Positions 18,857 through 28,210 of a stretch of DNA of 64,000 bases are shown piece after piece. The notes under the pieces were generated by a model. The model was not told the DNA's origin and did not search any database. It was given only the letters and a program-made list of their open reading frames with translations. Every line of letters starts with the position of its first letter. Position 1 is the first letter of the stretch. A program made the position numbers and the translations under genes. The stretch is from positions 186,001 through 250,000 of the forward strand of contig CBDHHC010000004.1 of assembly GCA_965263345.1 (NCBI GenBank), in the 5' to 3' direction. The stretch is from CBDHHC01 sp965263345 (GTDB lineage: Bacteria; Pseudomonadota; Alphaproteobacteria; Rhizobiales; CBDHHC01).

Positions 18857-19775
18857 CCCTAAAGGAGCCTTTGCGTCTATGCCTGTCTTCTTCTTCTGCC
18901 GCTTGTTTAGGGTCCGCATCATATATTAAGCGATGATGACCTGATAGAACCGTGAACCTCTTACCCCTGGCCCTTCCGATTAGGGTCAGATCTAGTTCTT
19001 GTGCCAGATCAACACCCCATGCTGTAAACCCAGATCGTGATACAAGGATCGGGATATTCATCTGTATGCATTTGAGAACAATCTCACTTGTCAGCCTACC
19101 AGTGGTATAAAGGCTTTTTCCTTCTGGTGAAACCCCCATTAATTTCATAAATCCGGCAATTTTATCAATAGCATTGTGACGCCCAACATCCTCTGTATAT
19201 ATAAGAGGTCTATCACCTTCGCACAAAACACAGCCGTGAATAGCGCCTGTTTTTAAATAGAGGCTCGGGCACATATTGATTTTTTTGGTTAATGTATAAA
19301 GCCAGCTTGTGCGATATTTCTCATGTTTAGGTAAAGGTGATTCAATATATTTCTCGAATTTTTCTAATAGTTCTCCATAGACAGTTCCTATTCCACAGCC
19401 CGAAGTTTGTGTTTTCTTAGTTATTATCTCACTTATGTCTACTCCAGAATCTGCTGTCACTTCAACAACACCATTCTTGCGAATATAGTTTGTTTTTATT
19501 GAGGGATCATCCCAACTGATCATACTTTGGTTCAGAAGGTATCCAACGGCAAGCTCATTTGCATAATCTCCTATTGTGATTGCCGTTAATACACGTTGAT
19601 TATTTAATGATATGCTTAATGGAACTTCATGAATGATTGGGGAGATAAATTTATTGCCTTCCTGGTCATACCCCTCAATCATGCGAAAAAGTGATGAATC
19701 TTCAGGATTTGGCCTGATGCGGAATTCTGTTAGGTTTTCTGTGAACTTGGAACTGTCATTATTTTTGGTGTTCAA
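18840..19775 (-). CDS. fdhD: Formate dehydrogenase sulfurtransferase FdhD
   Basis: 311 aa, starting at TTG 19775, preceded by AAAGG. FdhD moves sulfur from IscS to the Mo/W-bisMGD cofactor and is required for active formate dehydrogenase. Visible motifs: TIGDYANELAVGYLLNQ, the active loop SGCGIGTVYGEL, TGAIHGC, EDVGRHNAIDK and TTGRLTSEIVLKC. E. coli FdhD has two loop cysteines (C-x-x-C); only the first is present here (GCGIG), which the family can tolerate because the first Cys is the important one. The long N-terminus explains the length above the usual 270-280. It is divergent from mobB across 224 bp and overlaps mobA. Confidence 0.9.
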   Translation of the reverse strand: MNTKNNDSSKFTENLTEFRIRPNPEDSSLFRMIEGYDQEGNKFISPIIHEVPLSISLNNQRVLTAITIGDYANELAVGYLLNQSMISWDDPSIKTNYIRKNGVVEVTADSGVDISEIITKKTQTSGCGIGTVYGELLEKFEKYIESPLPKHEKYRTSWLYTLTKKINMCPSLYLKTGAIHGCVLCEGDRPLIYTEDVGRHNAIDKIAGFMKLMGVSPEGKSLYTTGRLTSEIVLKCIQMNIPILVSRSGFTAWGVDLAQELDLTLIGRARGKRFTVLSGHHRLIYDADPKQAAEEEDRHRRKGSFRDDEQA

Positions 19776-19999
19776 GATATGTGCCTTTAATCAATTTTAT
19801 ATTGGACGGTATCTTAATTAAAAGTGTTTTGATATGGTATTCTTCTAAAGATATAACGTATCAGGATTGAAACTCATTAACACTTTTGTATAATTTACAT
19901 CCTGGCTTCATAAACTGGAAACTAACAGTGTCATAAAATCATGAATATGTTTTTTATTGTGACTTATTAAGTCAAATTGGCCAATCTGAAAGGGCATAA

Positions 20000-20533
20000 G
20001 TGAAAATATTTGGTGTTGTGGGCTGGCAGAATAGTGGCAAAACAACTTTAGTGACCCGCCTTATAAATCAGATTCAATCAAGTGGTTTTTCTGTTTCGAC
20101 GATTAAACATGCACATCATCGTTTTGATATTGACCGCCCAGGAAAAGATAGTTTCAAGCACAGAGAAGCTGGCGCTTCTGAGGTTCTTATCAGTTCTGCA
20201 AATCGATGGGCTTTGATGCACGAGTTAAAGGGTGACGAAGAAGAACCCGCTGTTGCTGAGCTTCTTAAGAAATTATCTCCAGTTGACCTTGTGCTTATTG
20301 AAGGGTTCAAACGCGAACCTCATCCAAAACTCGAAGTTTATCGAGAATGTATAGGTAAAGATCCGATCTGGCCAAATGATCCAACCATTGTTGCTGTAGC
20401 CTCTGATCAACATATATCAATTGGTAATAGAAACGTTTTAGATCTGAATAATACTCAGTCCATTGCTGAATTTATATTAAATTATGTTAAGTTAAAAACC
20501 TCTCACGCCAAGATTTATTCGGAGGCTAAATAA
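20000..20533 (+). CDS. mobB: Molybdopterin-guanine dinucleotide biosynthesis protein MobB
   Basis: 177 aa with a GTG start at 20000 after AAAGGG. The P-loop GWQNSGKTTLVTRLI at residues 8-22 binds GTP. Further family motifs are STIKHAHH, the DSFKHREAGASEVL block and VDLVLIEGFKREPHPKLEVYR near residue 100. MobB assists MobA in guanylating molybdopterin. Its TAA overlaps the ATG of moeA by one base, indicating a coupled operon mobB-moeA, followed closely by the Mrp gene. Confidence 0.92.
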   Translation: MKIFGVVGWQNSGKTTLVTRLINQIQSSGFSVSTIKHAHHRFDIDRPGKDSFKHREAGASEVLISSANRWALMHELKGDEEEPAVAELLKKLSPVDLVLIEGFKREPHPKLEVYRECIGKDPIWPNDPTIVAVASDQHISIGNRNVLDLNNTQSIAEFILNYVKLKTSHAKIYSEAK

Positions 20534-21816
20534 TGTCGCTTCGGCACCAATCAGATAACAGAGCTGATGCCTTCTCTGTGACATCTGATATGACTTCTGC
20601 TCAGGATGCGCTTGAACTGTTGCTTAAAGATATAAAAACAATATCTGGCACTGAACAAGTTAATCTTCGGAATGCTCTTGGTCGAGTTCTCGCTGAACCC
20701 GTCAAATGCGATTATAATATCCCTCCTTTTGATAATAGCGCAGTTGATGGATATGCCGTAAGATATCAAGACCTTAGCGATGTTGATTTTTCTACTTTAC
20801 CCATCGTCGCGCGTATCGTAGCTGGTGCTGCCCCTGACACTGAGATTAAAGCTAATGAAGCTGCCCAAATCTTAACTGGTGCACCAATTCCAGCTGGTGC
20901 AGATACAATTATCCCTTTTGAAGTCTGTGATGTTAGGGGAGAATTGGTCACACTACCTGTTGTTAAGAAAGCCGGACAGAATATTCGTTTGGCTGGCGAA
21001 GATGTTAAAGCACAGTCGATTATCCTTAAAAGTGGCATTGGTTTGAGGCCACAAGATATTGCTCTTGCAGCTTCTGCTGGAAAAAATAGTTTGCCTGTCC
21101 ATAAGAAACTTTCGATTGGTATTTTTTCTACAGGTTCCGAGATTTTGGACCCTTCAGACTCGAAAAACCTTCATTCTGGTTTGCGCTTTGACTCAAATAG
21201 ATATTTGCTGATGGGGCTGTGTGATAAGCTAGGATGTGAGGTTACGGATCTAGGTATTCTTAAAGATGACAAAGATTTAATTAAATCTGTCTTCCAAGAT
21301 GCTCAAGAAAAATATGATCTTATTCTGACAAGTGGTGGTGTTTCTTCAAGTGAAGAAGACCATGTTAAACATGCTTTTGAGGCAGCAGGTGGCCATCTTG
21401 ATTTATGGAAGGTTGCAATACGTCCAGGAAGGCCGCTCGCCTGGGGTAAGATTGGAAAAACTTATTTTATGGGTTTACCTGGCAATCCGGTTGCAGCCTT
21501 TGTAACATTCTCTATGTTTACCAGACCTTTGATTTTAAAGATGGCAGGACTGGTCGAGTTAAACATGCTGAGAGTACCTGTGAAAACCAGTTTTGAAATC
21601 AAAAAACGTGTTGGACGCAGAGAATGGTTAAGAGTTTGGCTTAAGCGAGGTGAGAATAACCAGTTATTTGCTGAAAAGTTTCCAAGTGAAGGTTCCGGCA
21701 TTTTGTCTTCACTTGTTGTTACAGATGGTTTGTTAGAACTACCTGATGAGCTAGATTTTGTTCATGAGGGGGATATTCTAGATTTTTTACCCTTTACAGA
21801 ATTATCTACGTTGTAA
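20533..21816 (+). CDS. moeA: Molybdopterin molybdenumtransferase MoeA
   Basis: 427 aa. MoeA inserts molybdate (or tungstate) into adenylylated molybdopterin. Signatures: PPFDNSAVDGYAV near residue 60, LTGAPIPAGADTIIPFE, GIFSTGSEIL, TSGGVSSSEEDHVK and GLPGNPVAAFVTF. The N-terminal about 20 residues are extra. It overlaps mobB by one base and ends 23 nt before the Mrp gene. Its placement with mobA/mobB/fdhD and formate dehydrogenase suggests it feeds that enzyme, though it would serve all Moco enzymes of the cell. Confidence 0.93.
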   Translation: MSLRHQSDNRADAFSVTSDMTSAQDALELLLKDIKTISGTEQVNLRNALGRVLAEPVKCDYNIPPFDNSAVDGYAVRYQDLSDVDFSTLPIVARIVAGAAPDTEIKANEAAQILTGAPIPAGADTIIPFEVCDVRGELVTLPVVKKAGQNIRLAGEDVKAQSIILKSGIGLRPQDIALAASAGKNSLPVHKKLSIGIFSTGSEILDPSDSKNLHSGLRFDSNRYLLMGLCDKLGCEVTDLGILKDDKDLIKSVFQDAQEKYDLILTSGGVSSSEEDHVKHAFEAAGGHLDLWKVAIRPGRPLAWGKIGKTYFMGLPGNPVAAFVTFSMFTRPLILKMAGLVELNMLRVPVKTSFEIKKRVGRREWLRVWLKRGENNQLFAEKFPSEGSGILSSLVVTDGLLELPDELDFVHEGDILDFLPFTELSTL

Positions 21817-21839
21817 ATAGAGAGATACACTTAGAGTCC

Positions 21840-23009
21840 ATGGAACAAACATTAAAAACATCAATTCTTGAAAAATTACGATCTGTACGAGGGCCAAACC
21901 TTAAAGATGATATCGTCTCTCTTGGGCTTGTCTCTGATTTACACCTTCGTAATGGAACTGTTGCATTTTCTATCACTGTACCTGAAAGTGATGCAGCAAA
22001 TCTTGAACCATTGCGACAAGCTGCGGAAAAAATGGCAAGTGAAGTCGAGGGTGTGCAAAAAGCACTTGTGACTTTAACTGCTGAAAAAAAAGAAAATTCT
22101 CCTCCTCGTTCCCCCGTACGCCCAGCGCCAACACCAGAACAAAGCCAGAGCGTTCCTCCCCCCATGATGGCCCGTCAAGGGCAAGACGCACCCAAAATCC
22201 AAAATGAGAATATTGCTAAAGCCATTGTTGCAGTTGCCTCTGGTAAGGGTGGTGTTGGTAAATCAACCACATCTGTGAACCTTGCATTAGCACTTCAATC
22301 TCTTGGATTGTCCGTTGGTGTTCTTGATGCTGATATTTATGGTCCCTCCATGCCCAGGCTTTTAAGACTAACTGGGAGACCAGAAGCTATTTCAGGGAAA
22401 ATTCTTAAACCTTTGGACGGGTATGGCCTTAAGGTTATGTCAATTGGATTTCTTGTAGAAGAAGATACTCCTATGATCTGGCGGGGACCTATGGTCATTT
22501 CTGCTATTACACAAATGTTAAAAGATGTCGCCTGGGATAATCCAGATGTCTTGATCGTAGATATGCCTCCTGGCACAGGTGATGCCCAACTTACTATGGC
22601 GCAACAAGTTCCTTTGGCAGGTTCTGTGATCGTTTCAACTCCTCAAGACTTGGCTCTTATTGATGCTCGAAAAGGTATTAATATGTTCCGAAGGGTGGAT
22701 GTTCCTATTCTTGGGATAGTAGAAAATATGAGTACTTTTATCTGTCCTTCTTGTGGTCATCAAACAAATATTTTTGGTAATGGTGGGGCAAAAGCCGAAG
22801 CCGATAGAATTGGGGTTCCGTTCTTAGGAGGAATACCATTGCATATTGATATTCGTGAACAATCGGATGCTGGTATGCCAATCGTCATTTCAGATCCAGA
22901 GAGTTTGCACGCCAAGACATATATCTCCATTGCAGAAATGCTATGGCAGCGTTTAGAGAAAGAACAAAATTTATCTGAGCGAAAAGCTCCCAATATTGTC
23001 ATTGAATAA
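21840..23009 (+). CDS. mrp: Mrp/ApbC family iron-sulfur carrier P-loop ATPase
   Basis: 389 aa. The N-terminal about 90 residues are an MIP18-type (DUF59) domain, followed by a Pro/Gln-rich linker (PVRPAPTPEQSQSVPPP), then the ParA/MinD-like ATPase. The deviant Walker A is ASGKGGVGKSTTSVNLALAL near residue 130, VGVLDADIYGPSMPRL follows, and the metal-binding CPSC near 300 is the Fe-S bridging motif of Nbp35/ApbC proteins. It probably delivers Fe-S clusters to apo-proteins, and the adjacent formate dehydrogenase and ferredoxin genes have many cluster sites. A terminator-like hairpin follows. Confidence 0.92.
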   Translation: MEQTLKTSILEKLRSVRGPNLKDDIVSLGLVSDLHLRNGTVAFSITVPESDAANLEPLRQAAEKMASEVEGVQKALVTLTAEKKENSPPRSPVRPAPTPEQSQSVPPPMMARQGQDAPKIQNENIAKAIVAVASGKGGVGKSTTSVNLALALQSLGLSVGVLDADIYGPSMPRLLRLTGRPEAISGKILKPLDGYGLKVMSIGFLVEEDTPMIWRGPMVISAITQMLKDVAWDNPDVLIVDMPPGTGDAQLTMAQQVPLAGSVIVSTPQDLALIDARKGINMFRRVDVPILGIVENMSTFICPSCGHQTNIFGNGGAKAEADRIGVPFLGGIPLHIDIREQSDAGMPIVISDPESLHAKTYISIAEMLWQRLEKEQNLSERKAPNIVIE

Positions 23010-23014
23010 TAGAT

Positions 23015-23056
23015 GTTTGTTTAAAAATTTCACTCACATGTAAACAAACTTTTTAT
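23015..23056 (+). terminator. Probable terminator after mrp
   Basis: A 9-bp stem (GTTTGTTTA at 23015-23023, TAAACAAAC at 23041-23049) with a 17-nt loop is followed by TTTTTATT. The stem is A/T-rich, so strength is uncertain, but position and T-run fit. The remaining spacer to 23341 is AT-rich with no gene I can support; the promoter of the formate dehydrogenase operon probably lies there. Confidence 0.5.
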
Positions 23057-23341
23057 TATAATCTTTTCTGTATAGTGAACAATGTTAATAGAAAATTTAT
23101 ACTCATTACAAAAAGAGGATTTTTTTGTTAAAATTATTCTACTTCTTTAGTCTAGTCGGATCTCTTTAAAGTCTCAACACGGAGAAATATTTTTTCATAA
23201 AATACAATATGTTAAAAACTCCCTTATTCTATAGTCTTATACCTATTTTCTGCTTTTCTACCAAATGATGATATTGTAAAGATTGGAAATTTCCTTCTTA
23301 ATGTACCAGTTGAATAATTATATTTTAGTTTGGTGCATTAT

Positions 23342-23953
23342 ATGCAGATGTCAAAAAGTGAATATGCTGGTTTTCATCCCCATGAAGAAGATCAACTTCG
23401 TGCCTCACTTTACGCTTTTCTCGGTAATGTCCTCAGTCAACCTCCCAACAAAGAAATACTCAAACTTTCTCAAACTTTCTCAGGTGATGATACAGCCTTA
23501 GGCCATGCTTTCAGCGATCTTTCTGCTGCTTCGAAGGATATGAATCCACAGACTGCAGAGCGAGAGTATCTTGATCTTTTTGTCGGTTTGAGTAGAGGTG
23601 AACTTCTTCCTTATTCTTCATATTATCTTACCGGTTTCTTGAATGAAAAACCGTTAGCTAAACTTCGGAATTCACTCTCAGAGATGGGAATTGAGCGGGC
23701 TGATGATGTAAATGAACCTGAAGATCACATAGGCGCACTTTGTGATGTTATGTCTGGTCTCATCACTGGTCGTTTTGCAGCTCCTGCAACATTAGAAGTT
23801 CAAAAAATATTCTTTTCTAATCATTTGGCAAATTGGTCCACACACTTTTTTAAAGACCTTGAATCTGCTGAAAACTCCCACTTTTACAAACCTATCGGAA
23901 GAATAGGACAAGAGTTTATGGCTATTGAATCTACTGCTTTTGGGATGAGTTAG
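23342..23953 (+). CDS. TorD/DmsD-family chaperone for formate dehydrogenase
   Basis: 203 aa from the ATG at 23342 (another ATG two codons later is equally possible; a TTG at 23330 is less likely). It is all-helical and acidic, with the TorD-family hallmark REYLDLFVGLSRGELLPYSS near residue 80 and EPEDHIGALCDVM near 130. Members bind TAT signal peptides of molybdoenzymes and guard cofactor loading before export. It is the first gene of the formate dehydrogenase operon, immediately before two TAT-signal proteins, so FdhA is the likely client. A second LYAFLGNVLSQPP motif near the start also fits. Confidence 0.85.
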   Translation: MQMSKSEYAGFHPHEEDQLRASLYAFLGNVLSQPPNKEILKLSQTFSGDDTALGHAFSDLSAASKDMNPQTAEREYLDLFVGLSRGELLPYSSYYLTGFLNEKPLAKLRNSLSEMGIERADDVNEPEDHIGALCDVMSGLITGRFAAPATLEVQKIFFSNHLANWSTHFFKDLESAENSHFYKPIGRIGQEFMAIESTAFGMS

Positions 23954-24046
23954 GCGGTTAATCCTGTCCACCGCTTACTTATCCTGTTTTTGGCACTCTG
24001 CCAAATAAAAACCCTGAAGTGATAGGGCTAGTATAGAGGAAATGCG

Positions 24047-24250
24047 ATGGAAAAAGACATCAAGGAAAACTCACAAATAACGAGTGATAGGCGCGGTTTT
24101 TTAAAACTCGCGGCTTTAGGAACGCTGACTGGTGGAGCTGTAATGGCCTCATCGTATAGCGCAAGCGCTGCAAAAGACATGTCAGAAGCATCTGGTGGAT
24201 ATCTCGAAACTGAACATGTTCGAGAATATTATAAAACAGCACGTTTTTAA
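24047..24250 (+). CDS. Small TAT-signal protein of formate dehydrogenase loci (TIGR02811-like)
   Basis: 67 aa. A twin-arginine signal DRRGFLKLAALGTLTGG starts at residue 14 and is followed by ASA. The mature remainder is only about 30 residues ending in HVREYYKTARF. A protein of this size, with this C-terminal EYYKTARF-type tail, is a regular companion of periplasmic formate dehydrogenase operons (formate dehydrogenase region TAT target). Its job is not established; it may help escort FdhA or stabilise the complex. Ribosome site GAGGAAA precedes the ATG. It lies 101 nt upstream of fdhA. Confidence 0.85.
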   Translation: MEKDIKENSQITSDRRGFLKLAALGTLTGGAVMASSYSASAAKDMSEASGGYLETEHVREYYKTARF

Positions 24251-24351
24251 TATTTCAAATGCAATGATGATTATGTTTTGTCGTCTCGAAACAATTAATC
24301 GCAAACACGTTTTTCGGTAATTTCATTACTGATTGAAAAGGGAGAAGTATA

Positions 24352-27255
24352 ATGCTCAGGAAGAAGACAAAAGGGATGGCGATTGGCTCCCGAATGTCAT
24401 CTGCCCTCAAGGAGCTGACAGCAGGTACGTTAGATCGTCGAACTTTCTTAAGAAAATCCGGACTGGCCATGGGAGGCCTTGCTGCTGCAGGTTCGCTGAC
24501 AAGTGGTATGGTAAAAAAAGCAGAAGCCGCTAAACCGTCTGGTAAAGGGAAAGTAGAGATTAAAAAATCCGTATGTACTCATTGTTCTGTGGGGTGTACG
24601 GTCTTAGCAGAAGTTCAAAATGGTGTCTGGGTTGGACAAGAACCTGGTTTTGACTCACCGTTTAACCTAGGTGCTCATTGCGCGAAGGGTGCTTCTGTAA
24701 GGGAACATGCTCATGGTGAGCGTCGCCTAAAATATCCAATGAAATTAAAAGATGGCAAGTGGGTTCGGTTGTCCTGGAAAGATGCTATCAATGAGATTGG
24801 CGACAAGATGCTTAAAATCCGCAAAGAAAGCGGACCAGATAGTGTCTATTGGCTTGGTTCTGCAAAGCATAATAATGAACAAGCTTACCTTTTCCGTAAG
24901 TTTGCGGCCTTTTGGGGAACGAATAACGTAGATCATCAGGCACGGATTTGTCACTCAACGACCGTCGCAGGTGTTGCCAATACCTGGGGCTATGGAGCGA
25001 TGACAAACTCTTATAACGATATCCATAATTCAAAAGCAATCTTCCTCATTGGTGGAAACCCGGCAGAAGCACATCCTGTTTCTCTTTTGCACCTTCTTAA
25101 AGCAAAAGAAGAGAAGAATGCTCCTTTGATTGTTTGTGATCCAAGATTTACGAGAACAGCAGCTCATGCTGATGAGTATGTGCGTTTCAGACCTGGTACT
25201 GACGTTGCACTTATCTGGGGTATTCTCTGGCATATTTTCCAAAATGGTTGGGAAGATAAGGAGTTTATTCGCCAGCGTGTTTGGGGATTAGACCAAATCC
25301 GTACTGAAGTCGATAAGTGGACTCCTAAAGAAGTTGAGAAGGTTACCGGTACTCCAGGATCTCAATTACGCCGAGTTGCTAAGACTCTTGCTAACAATCG
25401 TCCAGGCACTGTGATTTGGTGTATGGGTGGTACGCAGCATACCAATGGCAATAACAATACTCGAGCATATTGTATCTTACAACTTGTGCTAGGGAACATG
25501 GGTAAAGCTGGTGGCGGAACCAATATCTTCCGTGGTCATGATAATGTGCAAGGTGCAACAGACCTTGGCGTATTATCGCATACTCTTCCTGGTTATTATG
25601 GTTTGAGTGTTGGGGCCTGGAAACACTGGTCTCGTGTTTGGGATGTTGATTATGACTACATGAAAGGTAGATTTTCTAAAGTCAAAGTTAAGGTTAAAGG
25701 CAAAGAGAAAAGCCTTATGAACCTGAAAGGCTTCCCAGTATCACGTTGGATTGATGGTGTTTTGGAAGATGTTGATAAAATGGATCAACCAGCCAAAGTT
25801 CGTGGTATGGTTTTCTGGGGACATGCTCCCAACTCACAAACCCGTCTTCTAGAAATGAAGAAAGCAATGGAGATGCTCGACATTTTAGTCGTGGTAGATC
25901 CATATCCAACTTTCTCTGCTGTTCTTAGTGATAGAAAAGATGATGTCTATTTGTTACCTGCAGCCACTCAATTTGAGACTTATGGTTCAGTAACCGCTTC
26001 TAACAGATCTATCCAATGGCGTGAGACAGTGGTCGAGCCTTTATTCGAAGCTTTACCTGATCATACGATTATGGCGAAGTTTGCGAAGAAGCTTGGTTTT
26101 GCGGATCAGTTCTTAAAAAATATCAAAGTCAATGATAAGGATGAACCTCTCATTGAAGATATTACACGTGAGATCAACAAAGGTATGTGGACTATTGGGT
26201 ATACAGGGCAATCTCCTGAGCGCCTGAAAGCCCATATGAAATATCAGAATACCTTTGATAAAACCACACTTCAAGCGGTTGGTGGACCTCTCGATGGTGA
26301 ATATTATGGAATGCCATGGCCTTCATGGGGCCCCCCTGAAATGAAACATCCTGGTACGCCTATTTTATATGACCCGTCTAAATCTGTTGCAGAAGGTGGC
26401 CTTACTTTCCGTGCTCGCTTTGGTGTTGAACGTAATGGAGAAAACCTGCTAGCTGACGGTTCTTATTCTGAAGGTTCTGAAATCAAAGATGGCTATCCAG
26501 AATTTACTATGGCTGTGTTGAAAAAACTTGGCTGGGATAGCGACCTTACCGATAAAGAACGTGAAGTTATTGAGGCTATTGCTGGTGATAAGACCAACTG
26601 GAAAACAGACTTGTCCGGTGGCATTCAAAGAGTTGCTATCAAACATGGCTGTGCTCCGTTTGGAAATGCGAAGGCACGAACAGTTGTTTGGACTTTCCCA
26701 GATCCAATTCCACTTCATCGTGAACCACTCTACACACCAAGGCGTGATTTGGTTGATCAATATGCGACATATCCAGATCGCCATGATTATCGACTACCAA
26801 CAGCATATGCTTCTATTCAAGCAAAAGACTTTTCTAAGGACTTCCCTATCGTTCTTACTTCAGGTCGCCTGGTTGAATATGAAGGTGGTGGTGATGAGAC
26901 AAGATCAAATCCTTGGTTAGCAGAACTTCAACAAGATATGTTTGTTGAGATCAATACTGCTGATGCGAATGATTTAGGTATTCGCAACAAGGAAATGGTC
27001 TGGGTGCATGGCCCTGAAGGTGCCAAAGTCAAAGTTATGGCAATGGTTACAGAACGCGTCGGCAAAGGTGTCGCATTCATGCCATTCCACTTTGGCGGAC
27101 ACCTCCAAGGTGAAGATCTGCGTCATAAATATCCTAAAGGTTCGGATCCTTATGTCTTAGGTGAAGCTACGAATACGGCTCAAACCTACGGATATGACTC
27201 CGTTACTCAGATGCAGGAAACAAAAGCTACGCTCTGTCGAATTGAGCGGGCATAA
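24352..27255 (+). CDS. fdhA: Formate dehydrogenase catalytic subunit alpha (periplasmic, Mo/W-bisMGD)
   Basis: 967 aa. TAT signal with R29-R30 in LDRRTFLRKSGLAMGG, so export to the periplasm after cofactor loading. A 4Fe-4S cluster is bound by C75, C78, C82 and C110 (CTHCSVGC, then HCAKGA). The active-site residue is Cys200 in ARICHSTTVAG, followed by the conserved His201; E. coli FdnG has selenocysteine here, so this is the Cys form. Molybdopterin oxidoreductase and C-terminal dinucleotide-binding domains follow (LTSGRLVEYEGGG, FMPFHFGG). It oxidises formate to CO2 and passes two electrons to FdhB. GGGAGAAG precedes the start; fdhB follows after 18 nt. Confidence 0.95.
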   Translation: MLRKKTKGMAIGSRMSSALKELTAGTLDRRTFLRKSGLAMGGLAAAGSLTSGMVKKAEAAKPSGKGKVEIKKSVCTHCSVGCTVLAEVQNGVWVGQEPGFDSPFNLGAHCAKGASVREHAHGERRLKYPMKLKDGKWVRLSWKDAINEIGDKMLKIRKESGPDSVYWLGSAKHNNEQAYLFRKFAAFWGTNNVDHQARICHSTTVAGVANTWGYGAMTNSYNDIHNSKAIFLIGGNPAEAHPVSLLHLLKAKEEKNAPLIVCDPRFTRTAAHADEYVRFRPGTDVALIWGILWHIFQNGWEDKEFIRQRVWGLDQIRTEVDKWTPKEVEKVTGTPGSQLRRVAKTLANNRPGTVIWCMGGTQHTNGNNNTRAYCILQLVLGNMGKAGGGTNIFRGHDNVQGATDLGVLSHTLPGYYGLSVGAWKHWSRVWDVDYDYMKGRFSKVKVKVKGKEKSLMNLKGFPVSRWIDGVLEDVDKMDQPAKVRGMVFWGHAPNSQTRLLEMKKAMEMLDILVVVDPYPTFSAVLSDRKDDVYLLPAATQFETYGSVTASNRSIQWRETVVEPLFEALPDHTIMAKFAKKLGFADQFLKNIKVNDKDEPLIEDITREINKGMWTIGYTGQSPERLKAHMKYQNTFDKTTLQAVGGPLDGEYYGMPWPSWGPPEMKHPGTPILYDPSKSVAEGGLTFRARFGVERNGENLLADGSYSEGSEIKDGYPEFTMAVLKKLGWDSDLTDKEREVIEAIAGDKTNWKTDLSGGIQRVAIKHGCAPFGNAKARTVVWTFPDPIPLHREPLYTPRRDLVDQYATYPDRHDYRLPTAYASIQAKDFSKDFPIVLTSGRLVEYEGGGDETRSNPWLAELQQDMFVEINTADANDLGIRNKEMVWVHGPEGAKVKVMAMVTERVGKGVAFMPFHFGGHLQGEDLRHKYPKGSDPYVLGEATNTAQTYGYDSVTQMQETKATLCRIERA

Positions 27256-27273
27256 TTAAGGAGGAATTTAATA

Positions 27274-27870
27274 ATGGCTAGAATGAAGTTCCTCTGCGAT
27301 GCAGAAAGATGTATTGAGTGTAATGCCTGTGTTACTGCATGTAAAAATGAGCATGAAGTTCCATGGGGTATTAACCGTCGCAGAGTCGTGACAATTCAGG
27401 ATGGTAAACCTGGCGAGAGATCGGTATCCGTTGCATGTATGCATTGTTCTGATGCACCATGTATGGCGGTATGTCCTGTCGACTGTTTTTATCAGACTGA
27501 CCAAGGCGTTGTGTTGCATTCAAAAGATCTATGCATAGGGTGTGGTTATTGTTTCTATGCATGCCCGTTTGGTGCACCTCAATATCCTCAAGCTGGAAAC
27601 TTTGGATCTCGTGGCAAGATGGACAAATGCACATTTTGTGCCGGTGGCCCAGAAGCTGATAATTCATCTGCCGAGTTCCAGAAATATGGACGCAACCGTC
27701 TGGCTGAAGGTAAATTACCTTTATGTGCAGAAATGTGTTCAACCAAAGCTCTTCTTGCTGGTGATGGTGATGTTGTTTCGGACATCTATCGCGAGCGTGT
27801 TGTTGCACGAGGATTTGGATCAGGTGCATGGGGCTGGGGCACAGCCTATGACAGAAAAACTGGCGGTTAA
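27274..27870 (+). CDS. fdhB: Formate dehydrogenase iron-sulfur subunit beta
   Basis: 198 aa. Four cysteine groups for four [4Fe-4S] clusters: CIECNACVTACKNEH, CMHCSDAPCMAVCPVDC, CIGCGYCFYACPFG, and CTFC with a later CAEMCSTKA. This is the DMSOR-type ferredoxin subunit that wires FdhA to the cytochrome b subunit. There is no C-terminal membrane anchor, unlike E. coli FdnH (about 290 aa), and no own signal peptide, so it should be co-exported with FdhA. AAGGAGGAA precedes the start at 27274. Next is a hairpin, then a small lipoprotein. Confidence 0.94.
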   Translation: MARMKFLCDAERCIECNACVTACKNEHEVPWGINRRRVVTIQDGKPGERSVSVACMHCSDAPCMAVCPVDCFYQTDQGVVLHSKDLCIGCGYCFYACPFGAPQYPQAGNFGSRGKMDKCTFCAGGPEADNSSAEFQKYGRNRLAEGKLPLCAEMCSTKALLAGDGDVVSDIYRERVVARGFGSGAWGWGTAYDRKTGG

Positions 27871-27901
27871 ACTTTAACTTTCAGTTCATTTCCAAATGGA
27901 G

Positions 27902-27926
27902 AGTGGTGGTATTTAGAACCACCACT
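27902..27926 (+). terminator. Intra-operon hairpin after fdhB
   Basis: A perfect 9-bp stem AGTGGTGGT/ACCACCACT with a 7-nt loop, 31 nt after the fdhB stop, is followed by TCTCTT rather than a clean T-run. It may be a partial terminator or an mRNA-stabilising stem that keeps fdhAB message above the downstream genes. Confidence 0.45.
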
Positions 27927-27986
27927 TCTCTTGAGACTCATAAATCTCATATATCAAATGTTTTTGCCAATATTTAGGAAAGACAA

Positions 27987-28184
27987 ATGCTCTTGATACT
28001 AAAAAAACAATTCCTAATATGCGCAGCATTATGCAGTGTTCTAGTGTTATCTGCTTGTCGTGAAGCAGAACAAAATCGTCCAATTGTCAAAAAAAAAGGA
28101 AGCTATGAAGGCCCGACTGATGAGAAACTCAAGGATAAAACTTTGAGGGAACTGCGCCATCGAGGCACAAAACAAGGCTTTTAA
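27987..28184 (+). CDS. Small lipoprotein of the formate dehydrogenase operon
   Basis: 65 aa, ATG at 27987 after AGGAAAG. Lipobox LSAC with the lipidated Cys at residue 24; residue +2 is Arg, so outer-membrane sorting is not excluded. The mature part is short, charged and without a recognised domain (GSYEGPTDEKL, RHRGTKQGF). Its placement between fdhB and fdhC suggests a role in assembly or anchoring of the complex. That is inference from position only. Confidence 0.75.
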   Translation: MLLILKKQFLICAALCSVLVLSACREAEQNRPIVKKKGSYEGPTDEKLKDKTLRELRHRGTKQGF

Positions 28185-28210
28185 TTTATAGACGCAAAAG
28201 GGAAAGAGTT

